Positions 1-6,358 of a stretch of DNA of 15,985 nucleotides are shown piece after piece. Numbering within the stretch: the first letter of the stretch is position 1; every line of letters starts with the position of its first letter. A model generated the notes under the pieces. That model was not told where the DNA came from. It searched no databases and saw only the letters and a program-made list of their open reading frames with translations. Both the position numbers and the translations under genes were made by a program. The DNA comes from UBA2160 sp964588665 (lineage in GTDB: Bacteria > Chloroflexota > Dehalococcoidia > Lucifugimonadales > UBA1123), in contig CAZPQQ010000074.1 of NCBI GenBank assembly GCA_964588665.1, positions 1 through 15,985 of the forward strand, in the 5' to 3' direction.

Positions 1-118
1 GCCTCGCCGGACCACCGACCAATCGGTCCTTTTGGAGACTTATGAGACGGGCTCTGAAACCCTCCCCTACACCTGCGTGATGTGTGGCGTCCATTTTCGT
101 CCAACTGTGGATCGCGAG
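1..118. other. Window edge, no gene recognised
   Basis: This stretch lies downstream of the ribokinase stop and I recognise no gene in it. On the minus strand an ATG at 94-92 opens a frame that runs off the window edge for about 31 codons, 24 bases after the ribokinase stop. It could be the start of a next operon gene, but the peptide has no recognisable motif. On the plus strand ACCGA (14-18) and TCGGT (23-27) can form a small hairpin followed by CCTTTT, a weak terminator candidate for a gene outside the window. Confidence 0.3.
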
Positions 119-1057
119 CTACGCCCCGGACTCGAGCAGCGCAGCAACCTCCACGTGGGTTGGCATAGCGTCTTGGGCGCCGTGCCTGGTGACGGCCAGC
201 GCGCCTGCCGCGCATCCGTATCTGACCGCGTCCTCCAGCGACTGCCCGCGCGCCAATGCCACTCCCAACGCGCTGCCGAATGCATCCCCCGCCGCGACCG
301 TGTCCACCACGTCGACCGCGAATGAGCGCACGAGCCCGCGCGCGCTTGCAGACGCGAAGTACGCCCCGTCCGCGCCGAGCTTCACCACGGCAGCGCCGAC
401 GCCTCGATTCAACAGCTCGTCAGCCGCCAATTCCGCGGACTCGACGTCAGTGACCCGTACACCCGTCAAGAACTCCGCCTCGACCTGATTTGGCGTCATG
501 ACGTCGCATGCCGTGAAGACCTCGGCGGGGAGTTCTTGTGCCGGAGCGGGGTCCCATATCACCAACGCCCCTTCAGTCCTCGCACGACGGGCGGCCTCGA
601 GTGCCGCGTCCAGCGGGGTTTCTAGCTGCAACAGCAGCACATCGGCATCGACAAGCGCTCGGTCCAGGGCGTCGAGTTGGGCGTCGTCGCAGGCCATGTT
701 CGCGCCGTAGGCGGCGACGATGTAGTTCTGTCTGTCGGAGTCCAACAAGATCATCGCGACTCCCGACGAGTTTTCAGGATCCACTTGCACTCCGGAAACG
801 TCGATTCCGTTCGATTGCAAGCCCGCGACCAGCGTCGGACCGAACGGGTCGGCGCCGACTCTGCCGACCATCCGGACGGCGGCGCCCAGTCGTGACGCTG
901 CGACGGCCTGGTTCGCCCCTTTGCCGCCTGGCGTCGTGCGGAACTCGGTCCCGAGGGACGTCTCACCCGGCGCGGGCATTCTTGCCACGGACGCGACAAG
1001 GTCCATGTTGATGCTGCCGAAGACGACGATCGTGGGCTGATCGATATTCGAGCTCAT
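119..1057 (-). CDS. rbsK: Ribokinase (PfkB family sugar kinase)
   Basis: This is a 312-residue PfkB-family carbohydrate kinase, the usual length for ribokinase, expected to phosphorylate D-ribose (or a related furanose) at O5 with ATP in the cytoplasm. Visible motifs are the N-terminal FGSINMDL (13-20), the substrate-binding GGKGANQ signature (44-50), TPNQVEAE (188-195), VKLGADG (225-231) and the C-terminal DTVAAGDAF signature (252-260), whose Asp258 is the catalytic base. This DTxAAGD form is typical of ribokinases. The start is ATG at 1057; the open frame extends further upstream only as an Arg/Gly-rich out-of-frame reading of the preceding gene. The ATG overlaps the TGA of the HAD gene as ATGA (1057-1054), so the two are probably translationally coupled. 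Other PfkB substrates cannot be excluded. No ribose transporter is in view. Confidence 0.9.
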   Translation of the reverse strand: MSSNIDQPTIVVFGSINMDLVASVARMPAPGETSLGTEFRTTPGGKGANQAVAASRLGAAVRMVGRVGADPFGPTLVAGLQSNGIDVSGVQVDPENSSGVAMILLDSDRQNYIVAAYGANMACDDAQLDALDRALVDADVLLLQLETPLDAALEAARRARTEGALVIWDPAPAQELPAEVFTACDVMTPNQVEAEFLTGVRVTDVESAELAADELLNRGVGAAVVKLGADGAYFASASARGLVRSFAVDVVDTVAAGDAFGSALGVALARGQSLEDAVRYGCAAGALAVTRHGAQDAMPTHVEVAALLESGA

Positions 1058-1881
1058 CCGATCAGGCCTCGGTCCAAGAAGTCCTCGAGGATCTGCGCCA
1101 CGCCTTCCTCTTCGATCGGCGGCGCCACGGCATCGGCCGCCTCCAGCGCCTGCGGAACCGCTCCTCCCACTGCCACGCTGTACCCGCCCCACTGGAGCAT
1201 CGGAATGTCGTTGTACCCGTTGCCGAAGACCAGCGCTTCACGACGGTCGATCCCAAGGCGCCTGCATAGCCAGTCCAAGGCTTTGTCCTTGCCGCCATCC
1301 GGGTGCAGAATCTCGCAGAAGTAGGACAGTGAACGGGTCACGTACAGATCCGAATCGAACTGGGATAAAAGCACCGTTTCCAGGGATTCGATCACGTCGT
1401 CGTCTCCCTTCGCGACCAGCCTCGTCATCTCGTTGGTCGAAAACGCCGACAGATCGCCGACTTCGTTGACTTCGATGTCGTTGCGCCTACCATAGCCCGA
1501 CGACCACTCCGTCTTCTCGGAGACGAACACGGCGTCGCCCCGGTAGCCCATCACCTGAACGTCCCACCCGTCGAGGGCGGCGAGAGCGGAGCGGGACATC
1601 GTCGCGGTCAACGGCATGTGCCACAGCACGTCGCCGGACACCGGTTCGGACACTTGAGCTCCTTGGAACGACGCGATTGGCGTGGTGATGTTCAGCTCCG
1701 CCGCTTGGCGGACAGCGGACTTGAACGTCCGCCCCGTCGCCAAAGTAACCGCGGCGCCGACTTCTCGGACACGATCTATGACGTCTCTGGTCCGATCTGA
1801 TATCGGGTGCTCATCGCTTCTGATGGTGCCGTCGATGTCGAGAGCGACGAGTTTGAATGTAACTGTGTTGTCAGTATCCAT
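1054..1881 (-). CDS. Cof-type HAD-superfamily (IIB) phosphatase
   Basis: This 275-residue protein is a Cof/YidA-like HAD-IIB hydrolase, a family of small cytosolic sugar-phosphate or cofactor phosphatases. Motif I is DIDGT (15-19; Asp15 nucleophile, Asp17 acid/base), motif II is LATGR (Thr49), the C2 cap covers roughly residues 80-190, motif III Lys198 lies in GGKDKAL, and motif IV is GNGYNDIPML (220-229). Motif IV is odd: family members normally read GDxxND, and here the first Asp is Asn221 (codon AAC, one step from GAC), while Asp225 remains. I chose ATG at 1881; a GTG at 1887 would add two residues. A possible minus-strand -10 (TATCAT, 1896-1891) would put the transcript start almost on the ATG. 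It is the first gene of a two-gene operon with ribokinase, suggesting a sugar-phosphate substrate. Confidence 0.85.
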   Translation of the reverse strand: MDTDNTVTFKLVALDIDGTIRSDEHPISDRTRDVIDRVREVGAAVTLATGRTFKSAVRQAAELNITTPIASFQGAQVSEPVSGDVLWHMPLTATMSRSALAALDGWDVQVMGYRGDAVFVSEKTEWSSGYGRRNDIEVNEVGDLSAFSTNEMTRLVAKGDDDVIESLETVLLSQFDSDLYVTRSLSYFCEILHPDGGKDKALDWLCRRLGIDRREALVFGNGYNDIPMLQWGGYSVAVGGAVPQALEAADAVAPPIEEEGVAQILEDFLDRGLIG

Positions 1882-1891
1882 GCACACCCAA

Positions 1892-1900
1892 TGATATACT
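1892..1900 (+). promoter_or_regulatory. Extended -10 promoter, plus strand
   Basis: TGATATACT is a TGn extended -10 element with TATACT (1895-1900), five of six matches to TATAAT. Extended -10 promoters can work without a good -35, and none is seen at 17 bases. The start would be near 1907, inside the 10-bp perfect palindrome TGTCGCGACA (1900-1909), a possible operator shared with the divergent HAD promoter. It precedes the micro-ORF at 1931 and could also drive the SDR operon through a leader of about 370 bases. Confidence 0.4.
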
Positions 1901-1930
1901 GTCGCGACAACCGACCTTGAATGTTGCCGG

Positions 1931-2032
1931 GTGAGTTATTTGTTCAATCCATTATCGCCTAGACGCATCCTGTGGACGATATTGATCCCGCTGGTCGTCG
2001 TGGTGTTGATCCTGGCGTCCCGACAAGCGTGA
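1931..2032 (+). CDS. Small single-pass membrane protein (33 codons)
   Basis: A short frame starts at GTG 1931 and ends at TGA 2030-2032, encoding 33 residues. The N-terminus is polar with two arginines (Arg11, Arg12), followed by the strongly hydrophobic RILWTILIPLVVVVLILAS (12-30) and a short SRQA tail. The profile of positive residues then an uninterrupted helix of about 18 residues is that of a one-helix membrane micropeptide with an N-in topology. A second possible start is TTG 1940, which has GGTGA, a Shine-Dalgarno-like match, five bases upstream and would give 30 residues. An extended -10 element ends 30 bases upstream of GTG 1931. I do not recognise the family. It could be an independent small protein, a leader peptide for the downstream operon, or a chance frame. 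Confidence 0.45.
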   Translation: MSYLFNPLSPRRILWTILIPLVVVVLILASRQA

Positions 2033-2050
2033 TCCCAGTGAGCCAGTACA

Positions 2051-2158
2051 CGGGGACGGCCCCGATGATACATCACAATCCAATCCGATGGCCGCGGGTT
2101 GGACTCGCTGCCCGACACATAACGCGGCGATCTCGGCTGGGAAGTTAAGCCGGTATCG
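2051..2158 (+). promoter_or_regulatory. Structured leader with three hairpins
   Basis: Three separate stem-loops follow one another between the micro-ORF and the SDR gene. The first pairs CGGGG (2051-2055) with CCCCG (2060-2064) over a 4-base loop. The second pairs CCAATCC (2080-2086) with GGGTTGG (2096-2102), with one G-U pair, over a 9-base loop. The third pairs CGAT and CGGCT (2128-2131, 2134-2138) with AGCCG and ATCG (2148-2152, 2155-2158) over the loop GGGAAGTTA. None has a U-tract, so they are not classic terminators. I do not recognise a known riboswitch class; the loop GGGAAGTTAAGCC resembles 5S rRNA only superficially. The remaining bases up to 2263 hold nothing I can name. Confidence 0.3.
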
Positions 2159-2276
2159 ATGGGCTGTCGGATTCCGGGTCTGCAACAACCCCCTACTGAG
2201 ACGATGAAGTTGGGAACGGGCGAGGGACGTGAGACCAGTCTGGCGGTGTCTCGCAGCCCAGACGGGGAGGCGATGA

Positions 2277-3074
2277 ATGTCGAAAAAGAAGAATGTCCTG
2301 GTAACCAGGGCCGCCGGGCAGATCGGCGGCATTCTCCGCGACAAGATCGGCTACAAGTACAACCTCACGGGCGTGGACCGGACCGCTCACGACTGGCCCA
2401 GATCTCACGTCGCTGACATCTCCGATCTCGACGCGTTGGTGCCGGCATTCGAAGGACAAGACACCGTGGTGCACCTCGGAGGCGATCCCAGGGTCAACGC
2501 TCCCTGGGAGTCGACGCTTCAAAACAACATCGTCGGGACTCGAAACGTCTACGAGGCTGCGAGGCTGACTGGCGTCAAGCGCGTCATCCTGGCCAGCACC
2601 AACCACGTCGTGGGCTTCTACCCGCTCAAGCGGGACCCGTACAAAGCCATCTACGAGGGCAGGTTGGACGAGGTCAGGAGGCCGTTCCGGCTTCTCGACG
2701 ACCGCGACATCCGTCCCGACAGCTACTACGGCGTCAGCAAGGCATTTGGGGAGGCGTTGGGCAGCTACTTCCACGACCAGCACGGACTCTCGGTGATCTG
2801 CCTGCGCATCGGCTGGGTCATGACGCCGGACGACCCAACATACGATCCGTCTGCGCTGTCGCTGTGGTTGAGTCATCGGGACGCCGCCCAGCTCGTTGAA
2901 CGCGCAATCAACGCTCCGCCCTCGGTCAGTTTCGCGATCGTGCACGGGATGTCGAAGAACGACCTCGGCATATGGGACATTGACGCCGGAAAACGCATCA
3001 TCGGATACGATCCACAGGACGGCGCCGGCGAAGAATGGACACCGCAACCCGGACGACCCGGAGCAGCCGAATAG
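2277..3074 (+). CDS. udh: NAD-dependent SDR, uronate dehydrogenase-like
   Basis: This 265-residue extended short-chain dehydrogenase has the length and layout of bacterial uronate dehydrogenase, which oxidises D-galacturonate or D-glucuronate with NAD+ to the aldarolactone. Matches to that group are VVHLGGD (64-70), NNIVGTRNVYEAAR (83-96), ASTNHVVGFYP (106-116, Ser107 of the catalytic triad), Tyr151-GVS-Lys155, RIGWVMTP (177-184), WLSHRDAAQLVERA (197-210) and HGMSKNDLGIWD (223-234). One oddity: the NAD-binding motif TGxxGxxG reads TRAAGQIG (10-17). The first Gly is Arg11, codon AGG, one base from GGG. This may impair dinucleotide binding. A strong GGGAGG (2264-2270) sits six bases before ATG 2277. 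The sulfatase-like gene follows after 10 bases, so they form an operon. Another NDP-sugar or uronate substrate is possible. Confidence 0.8.
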   Translation: MSKKKNVLVTRAAGQIGGILRDKIGYKYNLTGVDRTAHDWPRSHVADISDLDALVPAFEGQDTVVHLGGDPRVNAPWESTLQNNIVGTRNVYEAARLTGVKRVILASTNHVVGFYPLKRDPYKAIYEGRLDEVRRPFRLLDDRDIRPDSYYGVSKAFGEALGSYFHDQHGLSVICLRIGWVMTPDDPTYDPSALSLWLSHRDAAQLVERAINAPPSVSFAIVHGMSKNDLGIWDIDAGKRIIGYDPQDGAGEEWTPQPGRPGAAE

Positions 3075-3084
3075 GAAGCCAAAC

Positions 3085-4713
3085 ATGAACGTCATCCTCA
3101 TCATCAACGACACTTTCCGCCGAGACCATCTAGGCGCCTACGGCAACGCATAGATCAGAACGCCGAATTTCGACGCGTTCGCCCAGCGCTTGGCGATATT
3201 CGACCAGGCGTACATCGCGTCCTACCCCACGATCCCAAATCGATGGGACGTGCACGTCGGACGCTACGGGTTCCCCACGCGAGGATGGGAGCCACTGGGG
3301 CATGAGGACGAGACGCTGGCCCAGATACTGTCCGCACGCGGCTACACATCGATGCTGATCTACGACCCGCCGCAGCTCGGGTATCACAACTACGACTACA
3401 CCCGGGGTTTCGACGCGTGGTGGTGGGTGCGCGGCCAGCACGCCGACCCGTACATCACCGATCCGAACATTCTCACTCCGTTGCCTGCCCAGCGCCATAA
3501 ACTTCGCAGTGTCGACGGCCTCAAGCTGTACCTGCGAAACCAGGGATCGCTGCGGCACGAGAGACAGTACAAGGTCGCCCGAATCGCCCAGGAAGCGGTT
3601 GACTGGCTGGAGACCAACCACAGCCTCGACCCGTTCTTTCTGTGCGTCGACATGTGGGACCCGCACGAGCCGTTCGACCCGCCCTGGTACGACCATCAGC
3701 TCTACGCTGACCCCGACTACGAGGGCGAGCGGATAATCTACCCGCAGTACGGCCGGTGGGATTTCATGAGCCCGGATGAGCTCGCGAACGTCCGAGCGCT
3801 GTACGCGGGACAGGTCACGCTGGTCGACCGTTGGGTCGGCCGCATATTCGACACGGTGGAGAAACTCGGCCTGTTCCAAGACACGTTGGTGATCTGGACG
3901 ACGGACCACGGACACCTCTTCGGCGAGCACAACCTCGAAGGCAAGCCGGGGGGACAACTAGGCAACCTGTACGAGACCACGACTCGCATCCCGATGATGG
4001 TTCATCACCCCGAGGGCGTTGGCGAAGGCTCCACCGTCAGCGGATTGGTGCAACCCCAGGACATAATGCCGTCAGTGCTGGAGGCGATAGGCGCGCCGAT
4101 TCCGCCTCAGGCCGAGGGCCATTCGTTCTGGCCAATGGTGGACGGCGGCGCTGCGTCCGCCAGACGGTACGGGTTCTCGGGCCGGTTCTCGCCGGTGGTC
4201 GGAGGCGCGGCCCGGCGGCCGGCCGTGGGCCATCTGTTCGACGGCTGGGCCGGCTCGGAACGCATTGTCGAGTCGATCACCGTCACGAGCAACGAGATGG
4301 CCATGCTGGTCGGACCCCAGGGCCGCGGCTCCGAACTATACGACCTGGCTGGCGATCCCGTCCAGCGTCGAAATGTCGCTGGTCTGAGAGCAGAGGAAGA
4401 GAGCGAGATGCGAGGCGCCGCCATCGAGTTTCTGCGAGAGCACGGCGCCACGCCGGAACGAATCACGCCCTTCACCGACGGCATTCCAGTCGCTGAAGTC
4501 GATCAAGGCATGGCGCTCTGGGCCTTCAAAGACGACCGGGAGCGCTGGGTGGCGTTCCCGACCGAGCAGCAGGCGCTGGAAGTCGCTCTCGACCGCGAGG
4601 GTGACGAGACCCGGGCGGTATCCGAAACAACCCTCGGCGCCCTCCTCGAGGCCGACCCCCACTCGCTGGTCCACACCCACGGCCAATTCTACTGGGCGTC
4701 GGACCTGACGTAG
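3085..4713 (+). pseudogene. Sulfatase-superfamily hydrolase broken by amber codon
   Basis: The frame opens at ATG 3085, with AGGAAG six bases upstream, and encodes a typical sulfatase/alkaline-phosphatase-superfamily N-terminus (VILIINDTFRRDHLGAYGNA), then a TAG at 3151-3153 (codon 23), then continues in the same frame with IRTPNFDAF and the whole remaining domain. Full length would be about 542 residues, normal for the family. Relatives often carry Trp here (GN-x-W-I-x-TPN), so TGG to TAG is the simplest explanation. Metal-site candidates are Asp9, His193 (DPHEPF), Asp274-His275 (TTDHGHLFGEH). The nucleophile segment is SYPTIPNR: Thr49 occupies the position of the FGly Cys/Ser, so this would not be a classical FGly sulfatase. 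The C-terminus has the usual ELYDLAGDP...NVAG. Restart at TTG 3190 would lose the first strand and Asp9. TAG ends at least five other genes here, so recoding is unlikely. Confidence 0.8.
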
Positions 4714-4767
4714 GCAGGGCAGGCGCGGACTGTGCTAATGTAGGAATCGCGGGTGTTCTCGAATTGA

Positions 4768-4797
4768 TTGCCATGTCACCCATACCTCAAGTATAAT
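4768..4797 (+). promoter_or_regulatory. Sigma70-like promoter of the AbiE module
   Basis: TTGCCA (4768-4773, five of six to TTGACA) is separated by 18 bases from a perfect TATAAT (4792-4797). The expected start falls at about 4804-4805, which is the A of the abiEi ATG (4805). No Shine-Dalgarno precedes that ATG, so the mRNA is probably leaderless. The -10 box is the centre of a long palindrome, reported separately, so repressor binding would occlude RNA polymerase directly. Confidence 0.75.
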
Positions 4798-4814
4798 TTG
4801 AGGTATGAGTGACA
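4774..4814. promoter_or_regulatory. 41-bp palindromic operator over promoter and start codon
   Basis: Left arm TGTCACCCATACCTCAA (4774-4790) and right arm TTGAGGTATGAGTGACA (4798-4814) are inverted copies matching at 16 of 17 positions. They are separated by GTATAAT, which contains the -10 box. The inner nine base pairs are perfect. The right arm includes the abiEi start codon and second to third codons, so coding sequence is constrained to keep the symmetry. AbiEi-family antitoxins are known to repress their own operons by binding inverted repeats in the promoter. The position here fits an autorepression operator that covers both transcription and translation start. Confidence 0.8.
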
Positions 4815-5443
4815 CACCTGAACTCCGAACAACGCCGGGCTCCAAATCTCGACCCAATCGCTTCGAACTGTTCGAGATCGCTTCGGAGCAAAGTGGACAC
4901 TTCACGGCGAAGCAGGCTCGGGCATCCGGGTACGGTTGGGCGCTCCTATCACACCACGCGAAGGGCGGCCAGTTCATCCGAGTACGATGGGGTCTCTACA
5001 GATTTCGCGACTACCCGTCGTCAACGCGGGAGCATGTGATCGCGGCCTGGCTTGCCGTCGGCAAGGACAAAGCTATCGTTTCGCACGAAAGCGCGTTAGA
5101 TCTACTCGGACTAAGCGACATCGTGCCGAACGCGGTGCATCTCACCGTGCCACGTTCAATGCGCGGCCTGCCTTCGATGCAAGGAGTGACGGTGCACACG
5201 TCCAGCAAGCCTAAACGACCTCACGATGTCGTGACACGTGATGGAGTTGTCGTCACATCCGCCACCCGCAGCATCCTCGATGCGGCAGAGGCAGGCGCCG
5301 CGCCCGAGCAGATAGAGATGGCAGTCGCCCAGGCCATCAACAGAGGGCTGGTCATTCCATCACAACTCCAGCGAGATTCGGATGAGCGCGGACGGCGGGT
5401 GGCAGACCTCATCGCAGGAGCCATTCGAAAGGCCGGGCTGTGA
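4805..5443 (+). CDS. abiEi: AbiEi-family antitoxin / autorepressor
   Basis: This 212-residue protein matches the AbiEi antitoxin layout: an N-terminal winged helix-turn-helix at about 18-70 (FEIASEQSGHFTAKQARASG...GGQFIRVRWGLYRF, the usual G-x-F-x-A-x-Q-A...G-x-L-x-R-V-x-x-G-x-Y pattern), then a C-terminal domain (about 75-212) starting HVIAAWLAV...SHESALDLLGLSD. In type IV AbiE systems it neutralises the toxin AbiEii without stable binding and represses the operon through its N-terminal domain. Here the start codon lies inside a 41-bp palindrome containing the promoter, consistent with autoregulation and a leaderless transcript. Its TGA overlaps the toxin GTG by four bases (5440-5443), so translation is coupled. 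By eye the pair looks less GC-rich than its neighbours, suggesting horizontal acquisition. Confidence 0.85.
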   Translation: MSDTPELRTTPGSKSRPNRFELFEIASEQSGHFTAKQARASGYGWALLSHHAKGGQFIRVRWGLYRFRDYPSSTREHVIAAWLAVGKDKAIVSHESALDLLGLSDIVPNAVHLTVPRSMRGLPSMQGVTVHTSSKPKRPHDVVTRDGVVVTSATRSILDAAEAGAAPEQIEMAVAQAINRGLVIPSQLQRDSDERGRRVADLIAGAIRKAGL

Positions 5444-6312
5444 AGTACGCGACCGCCGCCGCGTTTCGAGCAGCGCTGGAGCAACGACTCATGACGCTTG
5501 CGCAGCAACAGAGTGTCTCAATCGCTCGTCTACGCAAGCTAGTAGTATTTGATCGATTGATGGCACGGCTCACTGCGGTGGCGCCGGACCGATGGATTCT
5601 GAAAGGCGGTGTCGCGCTCCAGTATCGCGTTGGGTTCCAGTTTCGCACCACCAAAGACGTGGACTTCGGTCGCGGCGACGAAGAGGCAGCAGCGACTACT
5701 GACTTTCTTGCCGCTCAGTCAGTTGATCTTAGGGACTATTTCATACTGGCCGTTGAGCGGACCCGACAGGCAGGCGCCGCGGTTCGATATCACGCTGCTA
5801 TGCAACTCGCTGGTCGTGGTTTCGATGACGTAATCGTTGACGTCGGATTCGGCGACCCAACGACGTTTGAGCCCGATGTAGTTCGGGGCCCAGATCTATT
5901 GGGATTCGCGGACATACCACCGGTCGAAGTCCCGGCAATCTCTCTGGAGCAGCATGTCGCCGAAAAGGTCCATGCTTACACTAGAAGCTACGCGAGCGGG
6001 TACCCCAGCACACGGGTCAAAGATCTCGCGGACTTGGTGACGTTGTCATCGAAGTTTTCGTTCGACGCCAGTAGGCTGCGGCAGGCACTGGAAAACACCT
6101 TCGCATCGCGTGATACTCACTCGCTGCCTCCGGCGCTCCCTTCCAATCCATCCGAATGGAGAGTCGCATACCGGATTCTGGCGGCAGAGGCGGGACTCGA
6201 TCCGGACGTGCGCGAGGCGTACGACCAAACGCGAACTTTTCTCGCTCCCATTTTGGATTGGGGAGGCAAGCCAGATTCCGGGTGGGACCCGACACGTCGC
6301 AGTTGGCAGTAA
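5440..6312 (+). CDS. abiEii: AbiEii-family nucleotidyltransferase toxin
   Basis: This 290-residue protein is a DUF1814/AbiEii nucleotidyltransferase-fold toxin. Key motifs are LKGGVALQYR (54-63; Lys55-Gly-Gly), RTTKDVDF (69-76, with Asp73 and Asp75 as candidate metal ligands), DVGFGDP (134-140), LEQHVAEKVHAY (169-180, Glu175-Lys176) and TRVKDLADLV (191-200, Lys194, Asp195, Asp198). In characterised relatives (AbiEii, MenT) such residues bind NTP, and MenT toxins add nucleotides to tRNA 3' ends; the substrate here is inferred only. The start is GTG at 5440, overlapping the antitoxin stop as GTGA. All core motifs are present and the length is normal, so the toxin looks intact. It is followed by 46 bases and then the convergent end of an enolase-superfamily gene, with no clear terminator. 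Confidence 0.88.
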   Translation: MKYATAAAFRAALEQRLMTLAQQQSVSIARLRKLVVFDRLMARLTAVAPDRWILKGGVALQYRVGFQFRTTKDVDFGRGDEEAAATTDFLAAQSVDLRDYFILAVERTRQAGAAVRYHAAMQLAGRGFDDVIVDVGFGDPTTFEPDVVRGPDLLGFADIPPVEVPAISLEQHVAEKVHAYTRSYASGYPSTRVKDLADLVTLSSKFSFDASRLRQALENTFASRDTHSLPPALPSNPSEWRVAYRILAAEAGLDPDVREAYDQTRTFLAPILDWGGKPDSGWDPTRRSWQ

Positions 6313-6358
6313 CCTCGAAAAAGTAGCTCGTTAGGAATAATTCCGCCTGGCACAATCA

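Noticed and set aside
2128..2170. 5S rRNA-like stretch (GGGAAGTTAAGCC ... CGATGG)
   Set aside because: The spacing between the two matching blocks is about four bases short of 5S rRNA, the flanking helix I cannot be formed, and the bases are better explained as the loop and arm of a local hairpin.
2193..3113. 306-codon minus-strand open frame opposite the SDR gene
   Set aside because: Antisense of a gene with clear SDR motifs; no independent motifs or ribosome binding site.
3151..3153. UAG recoded as pyrrolysine or another amino acid
   Set aside because: At least six genes in the window end in TAG, and no recoding element or suppressor tRNA is visible.
6334..6344. GGAATAATTCC palindrome after the AbiEii toxin as a terminator
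   Set aside because: The arms are five bases with a one-base centre, so no hairpin loop can form, and no U-tract follows.
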